Shown here: one piece after another, positions 55,280 through 64,000 of the stretch
Numbering within the stretch: position 1 is the stretch's first letter
How the letters are laid out: each line of letters begins with the position of its first letter
NCBI GenBank assembly: GCA_032622095.1
Contig: CP136064.1
Coordinates: 250,081,827-250,145,826 of the forward strand
Direction of reading: 5' to 3'
From: Siphonodentalium dalli
Lineage: Eukaryota > Mollusca > Scaphopoda > Gadilida > Siphonodentaliidae
DNA: 64,000 nucleotides
The notes under the pieces: model-generated
Seen by the model: only the letters and a program-made list of their open reading frames with translations
Told to the model about the DNA's origin: nothing
Database searches by the model: none
Program-made: the position numbers and the translations under genes

Positions 55280-55635
55280 GCTATAATTGATTGATTGATT
55301 GTTTATCAGCAAAGCCAACAGTTACGTTGGAACATATATGAAATATATACTACGATACACAAGGCACCCATAACATACAAGTCATATCAATAATATTATA
55401 TTGTAATCCATGATTCAATTTACATTTACGTGGTATCCTTTTTAAAGATAGTTAAATTTATAAATATGCTTACCCTTTTAAGAAGGCTCGAATAATTCAA
55501 TTGACAGTAAACAATGAAATTTATTTCTGTTATGCTTCTCCCAGTAATATTTGGGGATGTAAATTTCGCGTAAATCTTAAAACTTTTGACATAGGATTGT
55601 AAAATTATATTCTTCGCAAGGACTGTTTTCACGCC

Positions 55636-56138
55636 TTAAAGGTACGGTTGGCCTTGGCGGTGGGTATCCTGTGAAAATATTTCCACCCGTCAAAAACTGC
55701 CACAAACAGAAAGAACAACAAAATGTATACAGACTTTGTCCGTATACAAATAAGAAATATCGCATAAACAGTATGTTATTGTCATATTTTTGACCATTAT
55801 TATGTAAACAAAAGCATAAAAAGTTACTTTTCTGGTGTTTGTTTATATTATGATGGTAAACATAAAGAGCGTTCTTTGTGGGTGAATTCCTGATATGGAA
55901 TGAATAAAGAGCGTTTATGCCATTTGTGTGTGATTAGCCAGCAGCTTTGTGTTGTCTTCTGTAACACAATCAGGCTCTTGCTTAGGTAAAATATAGTAAA
56001 TCTTTATGATAACATGCTGTTTACGCGATGGTCATGGTATATATGAACGAAACTGTATGCGTTTTAATGTTTTTTCTGTTTACGGTGATTGGAACGAATA
56101 TGAATATTTTCGACAACTAAGGCCTCACGTGCCTTTAA
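55636..56138. mobile_element. TTAA MITE family A, full copy (inverted)
   Basis: TTAA borders; AAGGTACGGTTGGCCTTGGC left, GGCCTCACGTGCC right. Interior is the reverse of 37268-37768. Just upstream of the ODAD1 start, where promoter sequence would be expected. Confidence 0.88.
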
Positions 56139-56204
56139 AGACATATTACGTACTTGTTCGGGTGCGTGAAATTGAAAAGTCGGTATGCGGGCGCCATGCC
56201 AACT

Positions 56205-56522
56205 GGAGGAATATGTAACATTCTACTAACATCGCAAGATTTTAAGCAAATCGACCGTACCACTCCATAGAAAAACATCGTTTGAACAACGCTCTATTGT
56301 ATGATCTTGTATATATTTTCTACTCGATTCGGGACGTATCTATCGCTGATAAACTAACGAAAATTATTTCGCCATCGAGAGTCACTGCATTTAATTAATA
56401 TATAAGAATGGCTGTATGTATCGTCTATTTGGATATAATATTTAACAAATTACTACTTTGAACAAGATTATTCCTTTGTTCCAGATGATCAACCTACCGG
56501 AGTGTTTCACATCACTTTAAGT
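56205..56522. repeat. Repeat family F, inverted copy
   Basis: TCTACTCGATTCGGGACGTA, TACTACTTTGAACAAGATTA, CCGGAGTGTTTCACATCACT; reverse of 24341-24700. Confidence 0.78.
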
Positions 56523-56524
56523 TG

Positions 56525-57095
56525 TCTGTGGAATTTGTGGTTTCTTTTGTCCATCTATTTTGTTCTGCTGGTAATTTATTATTAGATGTTCTGATTTTCA
56601 ATAGGTAGTTAGATAAAATTAATGAGATGGCAGATAATCGAAATAGCGACTCGTTTTAATGGACTGCTTCATGTCTCTGTAAAATGTGGCACGCGATGAA
56701 GTAGAAGCATTTCAGGCTGCCAAAGAGGTTGCGCTAATTCTGTTTAATCAGTAGCGATTTTATGTTTCTCAACTCAATCAATCAGTCTGGAACAATGAAA
56801 AATGTACATTGTATAACTATTGACCAGAGATCGAACATGGTTAGTGTGCTAATCTGTTCTTGGTTGCTTAGACACAACTGATAAAGTCAACTGCCAAATC
56901 GTATGGTTGATATTGCGGTATGCTTGCCTTTAAAATGAAATTTAATTTCGGAGAGTAAATTTAAATTAGCATTGAAAATGTTTTAGTCTGATGTATTGTA
57001 TGTTTTTATAACCTCTCCAGAGATCAAAATAGGACAACAAATACATATATAGTTACTTTCTATATGATTCGGAAAAACTTAAATATTGAAGTGAT
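56525..57095. other. No gene seen
   Basis: AT-rich sequence upstream of ODAD1; no repeat or exon recognised. Confidence 0.4.
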
Positions 57096-57100
57096 ACTAA

Positions 57101-58798
57101 GGGTGGATACACACATGCATGTAATTTCTGTATGTAAAATACATGTATTTTACATGACCAAACCTATAATTGACAACAGTAATCACCTGCGCGCGAGCGG
57201 TTGATTGTTAACAGGCCAGACAAGTGAGTATAGTGATAAGCGAAGTCAAACTGTCTGCTATCAGGACATTTAAGGCCAGTCCAAACATATTCTTCTCTTA
57301 TGGATGCGGAAATTAGTCAAGTCTGTGTGATATTCTGGCATTTTATTAATGCACGAACACCAGAAGCGACACGTATGGCATATACAGGCTTGATATAGAA
57401 CATTTCGACCATGATGCTTGTTTGGCGTGGGATTTCGAAAGCTTCAAATCGCTAAAGGACTTAGTTGAATGTATCGGTCGGAATAATCTGGGCAAGAAGG
57501 TATAATATAATATGTTTTACGTAAATAGTTCAGAGTTAGCCTCCCCCGCCTGGTAGCGTTCGGGATCATATATACCCCAAGTAGGGGATCATATATAGCC
57601 CCTGCGTCGGGAAATCCTGATCCACCACTGCTATAAATATCAAGAGAGGACTGGTAATTATTTAAATAAAACGTCCACCATATGGGTTATCCCACGAACA
57701 ATTATTTTAAGTGGCCTGGCGACTCGTGCAAAGATAGCGGCTTCTCTACATTCTGACTTAATTGGAACTATTACTCAGTGCGGTCAACACGTCGGCAATG
57801 ACGGGGTTGACAGTGGACTAGACCCCGAAGCCACGGCAACTAGTTTTCACGGCTGGCTCAACCAATTTTCGTGGCTGGTTATCTAGCTAAGCCGGCTCAG
57901 TCGCGACGTTCGTGGCTGACGAAATATGGTGGCTCAGCCGGCTGAGACGTTATCATTCAGCGTATTTCGTTTCCGAAATTTTCCCAATCCCCGGTTATAG
58001 ACACCCGCTTGTTTTTGGCGTTTGTTGTGAACCCGTATAATTCCAGACCACGCGTATTCTATTGGTGTTGGGCTTTTCTATTATGGCGAAATACACGAAG
58101 GACTCAGTAAAGGACTGGCAGGGATGTACCATGTAGTTTCTCATCATATAATCGGTATAAGTTACATTGGAACTTCTGTCGACTTCAGACGGCTATCATC
58201 ACTGGCATCTTGCGATATATGCATGCATCATCGAATGCTGAATCCGATAGTATTGATATATAATATTTCAAACTATTTTCTATTCTCTTCTACAGGTTAT
58301 GTGCATATATTGACAACTGTCAGCGATGTCTAACACTGAGTCGTGTCGAAATAAACAATTTATACTTTAAACCCTTTCAATACTGAATGGATGCTCCCAG
58401 CACTTCGTTATATGAAAGCATGCATTGGAATAGTCTATTCCACAATGAGAGGCCCCGGGTGTTCTGATAGTGTATCAACCATACCGTGCCCATACGAGTA
58501 TGCCAATATTAGGCAATGCGGTTTAGTTATTTGCGATTCGCAGTTCAGTTGTCCTTAACATATAAGTCCATGCACACGGCTCAGCCATTTTACAATTCCG
58601 GCGGCGGAGATTTTTTCATGCGGCTGGCGTTAGAGATAATATGGCTGGCGGCGGCTTGTGGCCAATATGGCTGGCGGCGGCGGCGTGCGATGGCGGCTTC
58701 GGGCTCTACAGTGGACACATATTACATTGTCTGTATGATCCATGTAAACTCCAAATACACGATAATAACAGAGATTACATGCATGTGTGTATCCACCC
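57101..58798. mobile_element. Harbinger-like element, TAA target duplication, 1.7 kb
   Basis: TAA (57098-57100 and 58799-58801). Ends GGGTGGATACACACATGCAT, GTAAT and reverse, nearly perfect over about 25 bp. A short plus frame at 57301 (MDAEISQVCVIFWHF) resembles the opening of some HARBI1-like proteins but soon stops. A CG-rich, GGCTGGCGGCGG-containing stretch lies at 58600-58700. The 205-residue open frame 58516-59133 runs across the right end into flanking DNA and is probably not a gene. Confidence 0.82.
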
Positions 58799-59139
58799 TA
58801 ATAGACTTCCTAACGGAAATTTTCAGAAAAAGGAAAACTCCTTCAAAAACTATGGCACATGCATCGCAAAAATCCACAAAATATATCCAACAGTTTTACG
58901 CAATGTTTAAAAGGAGATCATGGTTGAGAATGCTCTTTATTACACATACTGTTTTTGGGAGACAAAAGTATGTACCCTCTTTATCAGAGACGGATTATTG
59001 GCATTTTGCTAGCTTCATGCAAGCTAGTAGCTTGACTAAAAATCAGAACTTGATAAAACTTCCCTTTCGGAAGTCGAAATATGACCGTCATAACATCAAT
59101 GGCACGATCAAATATTTTTTTTTTTGGGAATAGAAAACA

Positions 59140-60120
59140 TACAAATTGTAGATATATGGTGTCAGTTCGGAAAATGAAGTGAAAGATAACAAATGGATTG
59201 CTTTTCTGCAGCATATAATTACAATCAAAAGCGTTTATTCTCAGTTTTATTCTGACATGCGGTGGTTAGTCGAAACTTCCAAAACCACATTTTTTACATC
59301 ATCTCGTAATTTTGTTTAATTTTTACAGGAGACATAAAAATCCCAGATATATAGGCTATATAACAATTCTAAACATATTTTAGCTGCAAAACCACCTTAT
59401 TTATGTTACTGGAACCTCATATAGGCCTTAGCGGAGATGACATTCCGCTATGTTATGTTGCATACGGGATGGAAAATTGAATAGAATTCTTCCCGACACC
59501 ACCCAGAAAGAACTCGGCGTGGACATTTTTTAGAAAAACTAAGTGAGAACTGGAATCATATATTGTCATCAACGTAAATGTATAAATAGAAAACTTCAAC
59601 AATCTTTTAAATAAAACAGTTTTTCCTTGATGAACTTATGAAACAATATTGATACTAGAAACTGTATTTTAAATAAACTAGATCTTTCTTGATAAATCTT
59701 AACATGATATTGTAATCAACCACTGATACGTATACCAAAAAGTCTGGAAACTTCAACAGTTTTGTAAACATAAAAAGCTCCGAGAAATATAAAACTGAAA
59801 TAAATATAATTTTCCTGATGGCAGTCACGTATAACTAAGACCTTTAAGCCTAGATCATTGTGTGCTTGGAAAAAGAGCAAGCAACTGTCTCAAATATTAA
59901 TGTGACTAACACTGGTTAGAAAATAACTGTCACCAGTGTATCGAGTCAATCAGTTATCTATAAACTCAGATGACTAAACATGTTACCCCAACAACACCTA
60001 TTTAGTATCCAAGTCTGGTATAGTGACTGATTGTCGTTTAGCGTAATTGATCCAGTATATTAACAAAAATGGCATTGAATAGTGATATAAAATGAGCTGG
60101 TTGGCCGACTTAGCAGGAAA
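59140..60120. other. No gene seen
   Basis: AT-rich; no exon, TIR or tandem repeat recognised. Confidence 0.45.
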
Positions 60121-60269
60121 TAGGTAGAAATTATGGAACTGTGTGTATCATGCACAATGATCTACGATTGCAATAACAACAATTGGTCCTATCATATTTC
60201 CAATTGCATTCTGGTCAATCTCCTCTCTGTGTATCTAATTTCAAAATATGTAATTCTACATTACATCAA

Positions 60270-60833
60270 CCCTAATGCGAGAAAGATTGGACACACTCAT
60301 CATGTATGGTCAACTGTAAGAAACAACATCCATGACACTAGAAGAGCTGTCGTCAAAGTCAGAATGTTGGCTGGGTCTACACACTTCAGGATAACCGAGC
60401 TAGATACTATAACGAGTCACCAGACTGCCAGATGTGCAAGCAAGACGGTGAATCAATCCAGCATCTTTTGACTCCATGCACATATCCGGCCATTCAGAAG
60501 TATTGGGATGCAACAACTGAAGACCATGACCCCACTTCCTGTTTATACGGCAATCTCAGATCACCCTGCCATCCTCGCACAATTCATTCTGGACTGCTCC
60601 TGTGACAATATATCTGATATTCTTCATTTGTTGGAGAAGATCGAATATTGGAGCAGAATTTATATCATGGACCTTCATCAACAAAGATCCTTATCTTTGA
60701 GGAAGGATCACAGGAGACTGTGTTAATTTTTCTACTAATCATTTTTATACACTCAATCATGTAAATCGAAAATTTGAAATTAATATCCCTCCAACACGGA
60801 GGTTCAGCGAAAATTTACCGCTGGGAATTCAAG

Positions 60834-60865
<32 letters not shown>
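60270..60865 (+). mobile_element. 3' end of a non-LTR retrotransposon (LINE), decayed
   Basis: Frames together read ARKIGHTHHVWSTVRNNIHD, KVRMLAGST, then after a frameshift YNESPDCQMCKQDGESIQHL, LTPC, and later ILDCSCDNISDI. The C-x-x-C....H....C knuckle after R-M-L-x-G is typical of the C-terminus of LINE reverse-transcriptase polyproteins. The 3' tail CCTCCAACACGGAGGTTCAG, CGAAAATTTACCGCTGGGAA ends in about nine GAA/AAG triplets (60831-60864), a microsatellite tail in place of poly(A). At least one frameshift disrupts it, and the reverse-transcriptase core is absent. Confidence 0.78.
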
Positions 60866-60866
<1 letters not shown>

Positions 60867-60869
60867 ACT

Positions 60870-62260
60870 CTAGTTAAATTGGAGCTTAACAACTGATAGT
60901 GGACATGTCTACAAAATGCCATGTACGTTGTTGACAAATACATAGCACTGTTAGCCAGTATTTGCAAGATTTCAATTTTCAATTAAAACGTAGCTGCTAA
61001 AGCTGATTAAACTGTCATTTGGACTAAATGAGATAATTTTGGGTTATATAAGTAGGGGTTTTATGCGGTTTAGACCAACATTAGTGAAATTAGGGGTGGG
61101 GTCACTGGGTGTGAAACGCTTGGGAGTAAAAACAAAAAAAATTGTTTGCAAATTCGGTAGTGTTGTCCCCGAAAATTCCAGGATGTGTCAGCCTCATTGT
61201 GTGTCACTTCGGCAAGTATTTCCACAATAGACTAGTTTGAGCTGTTTCTGGACATTTTTTGATCCATTGAACGTGATAAAGCGAGCGAACACTATGTTTA
61301 ATTTGAGCCTTGAAGATTGTGTGTCATTTAATACATTATGATCTCGGCTTGACAAGTACTTACCTGATGTTGCTATTAAAACAGAGAGTTCTTCGCAAAA
61401 ACTTGCTCGCCCAGGCTCGCCGTTAATTTGTTTTGAAGTTTTGTTGAAACGTCATAACGTCGTAGCTATGGCACCATCGGGGTTTATTCGCCATCAATTT
61501 AGTCACCGTACCTTGTTCGATTACATATAGCTACATACTATAGGAGGAAGTATAAGTAACGGGAATGCATGTAGCATGCAACATATTGATAATCGGAATT
61601 CATCGTGGATCAGATATGTTTCGTGTCAAACGCCGTTATTGAACTTTTCTTTGGTCCTTACAGCGATTCTGCACCAATACTACACTCAGGCCAAGAGTGT
61701 TCTAAATTCTCTGTTAAACGAATGTTAGCGTTACCTTTTACTTGATCTTTCAATTTTACCCTTTGCATGAATTAGTATTTCGGCACACCCTGCAGGCCAC
61801 ATCCCTCACCCAATTGTCACCAAAAAAAATCATCAGCAAGTTACAGCAAGATCTACATATTTGGAAACAATTAACTCCACACTGAGGTGAATACAATGGT
61901 ATAAGAATGCTATATATTTAAAAAAAACAGATTTTTTTGACAGAGGGAAGACCACATGCATGCAGCCATGTATGCACGGAGGGTGAGTTCCATTGGTAAA
62001 TTAAGCCACTGCATGTATAGAACCAAGCGATCCCCGAACGGATCCGACCAGCAACTGGCAAATTTGCCCAGATACACACATCATTATGTTATCCGTCCAA
62101 TTTTCGTGGACCCCAAATCCCCGCTTATCGGGAATCGAAGCAGTTTTAATATAATTCAGCGGCTAATATGATGGCTTAATGTACTATGGACCGTGGGAAC
62201 TGGTAACTGCGCCATCGACCCCCCCACCACTTTAGCGACAAGCACTTCTGGCATACAGGT
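60870..62260. other. No gene seen
   Basis: Short open frames at 61039 and 61956 have no recognised domains or splice context. Confidence 0.4.
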
Positions 62261-62269
62261 ATAGATATA

Positions 62270-62320
62270 TAATAGAGGTAGTGGCCCTCTATATGGTAGA
62301 GGTAGTGGCCCTCTATATGG
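62270..62320. repeat. Tandem 25-bp repeat, two copies
   Basis: TAGAGGTAGTGGCCCTCTAT, ATGG occurs twice back to back; the unit contains the near-palindrome TAGAGG...CCTCTA. Confidence 0.9.
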
Positions 62321-62587
62321 ACATCATAATACCACGTGTACAACCAATGGACACCACTCCAATAGAAGTAAACACTAATGCAAACTTACATTATATAAAA
62401 TGTACCGCATACAACGCGTATAGCCTGCAAATATCTTGAAGCCCGGTATGTAGGGTTTGAAGTCTGAAATTATTCTCGCTGTTGGTACATTCCTCTCAGG
62501 TTCCGGGATTCAAAATATGTCGATATATATGTTAAAACTTTTTACTGAATTCATCAGCCTGTTAATTCTCCCGAAAATCAGAACGTT

Positions 62588-63345
62588 ATAAACACCTAAA
62601 AAAAAGAAAGCCCCCCCTAATATATTCGGTAATATTTTATGAGATTTTGGATGGATTTTGATGAAACTTTCCACAAATGATTTGTGGTACCACAGACATC
62701 AAGTGTGCTATTTACTGTGCTGTGGGTGAGATATGGCAGAGTGAGCACACACTGAATGGAAGAGGGGCACTTTTCAAAAGTTGCAAAAACACAGGTAGAG
62801 TGATCACAGACATTCAGCTCTGCCTTGGTCCCCACTTCTCGCACATGCTTCGAACATCCTTATCTGTTGGTACATCAATGGCCAACATGGTGGGAAACAT
62901 GGTTTACTGAAAATGGCTTCAAGGAGACTGATTTCAATAACTCTGTGTCGCTCGCAGCATGAAATTTCAAGGGGCCATTCCAAAGGAATGTGGTTAGACT
63001 GAATGGCCTGGGCATTAACCAGAAACATTCTGTCCCGAAGATGACACACATGTTATCGTGGACTCACAGTGTCACTTTTAGACCACATTTACAGCTAGTA
63101 ACAACTTGTGTGAACAATGGAACAATGGAGTGACTGTCCACTCTACGTCAACTTTTGAAAAGCACCCCTCTTCCATTCAATTCATGCTCAGCCGGCCATA
63201 CCATAAGTCACAGGGCGGTGTCTCACACAGGTTGTGTATTAGATACCACTACACATTTGCGTAAAGTTTCGTCAAAATCCATCCAATATCTCATAAAATA
63301 TTACCGAATATATTAGGGGGGACTTTCTTTTTTTGAGGTGTTTAT
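62588..63345. mobile_element. Fold-back element, ~200-bp arms
   Basis: ATAAACACCT, AAAGAAAGCCCCCCCTAATA, TATTCGGTAATATTTTATGA, GATTTTGGATGGATTTTGA and, further in, GAATGGAAGAGGGGCACTTT are found reversed on the right. The open frames in it mirror each other and are not supported. Confidence 0.85.
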
Positions 63346-63458
63346 ATGGACATATAATATGATCTGTTTTAGGTTCATAATCGGCATAGAATCGCCTCGT
63401 TTTGAGTCGATAATGAACTGAAACTAAGAGTGTTTTAGTGCCATTAGTACGGCAGGGT

Positions 63459-63536
63459 AGAACCGCCATGTGCACCTCCTCTTCTGTTACTGACTTGTTT
63501 AAACAAGTCAGTAACAGAAGAGGACGTGGCGGTTCT
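63459..63536. repeat. Palindrome with ~36-bp arms plus a third half-copy
   Basis: AGAACCGCCATGTGCACCTC, CTCTTCTGTTACTGACTTGT pairs with its reverse around TTTAAA. A further AAGTTAGTAACAGAAGAGGG, GTGGCTGTTCT follows at 63543-63575 in direct orientation to the right arm. Confidence 0.9.
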
Positions 63537-63579
63537 ATACGCAAGTTAGTAACAGAAGAGGGGTGGCTGTTCTACATTA

Positions 63580-64000
63580 GCGACTTATAATGACATTATA
63601 AGTACATTTTGTATGGGTTTAAAATAACTCGAATAAACCAACTCATGACTTACCAGATGTACGCTCTAAATTTAAAATATGTTTTCACTGTGCCCCGCGC
63701 CATAAAATGGAATAACGGATATAAGTACACTATATATGGACTTATTTCAGAATCAAACTAGAGGTGTGACTGTCCCAATGGGACTAAGGATACCCCCGTG
63801 TTTTTAAGATACTAAGATGTTTCACATGTCAGTAAACATCTAGTTAAATAATAAAATAACAGTTCCCATTGTAGGTGCACAACCCTAATCTTAAACATAT
63901 TGACCGAAAACTGTAGGAATAAAAGTCGAAAAAGGGGAATAACTCCACACAAAAAAGTCGGACAGACATCATAATCGCAGGTGCACAGGTTCCCATGGTG
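63580..64000. other. No gene seen
   Basis: Unassigned AT-rich sequence up to the window edge. Confidence 0.4.

Noticed and set aside
58516-59133. Longest single open frame (205 residues, plus strand)
   Set aside because: It runs from inside the Harbinger-like element across its right end into flanking DNA, shows no domain, and ends in a poly(T)-encoded Phe run. Most likely a chance frame.
62617-63049. Paired frames of 75-81 residues with apparently conserved segments
   Set aside because: They arise from the inverted arms of the fold-back at 62588-63345, so similarity between them is not coding conservation.

Overview
This is a eukaryotic window from an animal. The genes are split by canonical GT/AG introns, the DNA is AT-rich, and most of it is dispersed transposable-element debris. 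One gene encodes a motile-cilium dynein docking protein. The repeats (a LINE tail ending in GAA triplets, long 'MITE' palindromes, and a VNTR element with the motif TTGGCGTCCGTCGTCCGT) resemble those I associate with marine lophotrochozoans, most likely a mollusc; that placement is inference. I see no prokaryotic, organellar or viral gene organisation, no tRNA or rRNA, and no CRISPR.

Three host genes can be supported. (1) One RANBP1-type Ran-binding exon lies on the minus strand at 1110-1213; the gene runs off the left edge. (2) The last two coding exons of TMEM97/sigma-2 receptor lie on the plus strand at 18311-18455 and 21216-21487; exon 1 was not found. (3) A complete nine-exon gene for an outer dynein arm docking protein of the ODAD1/CCDC114-CCDC63 family lies on the minus strand, from ATG at 55279 to stop at 34151. 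Its exon phases join without a break into a 549-residue coiled-coil protein. The three genes have no evident functional link.

The rest is mobile-element sequence. 1-7 kb: a MITE copy, a small hAT remnant, and a decayed hAT transposase broken up by at least three later insertions. 7-17 kb: a 1.6-kb fold-back, then a 4.2-kb fold-back into whose left arm a 1.9-kb hAT element has jumped. 17-34 kb: TMEM97 with VNTR elements in its introns, and a dense cluster of palindromic MITEs. 34-55 kb: the ODAD1 gene, whose introns are built largely from TTAA-bounded MITEs, some within 10-20 bp of splice sites. 53-64 kb: two TAA-flanked Harbinger-like elements, a LINE 3' end, and more inverted repeats.

No new multi-gene system is visible. 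The most unusual structures are: a ~70-bp perfect-looking palindrome, usually present as a mirrored pair, shared by several MITE families with unrelated ends; an element whose interior is an array of TTCGG-type words; a VNTR element with an alternating two-type array; and MITE ends sitting at ODAD1 splice junctions.
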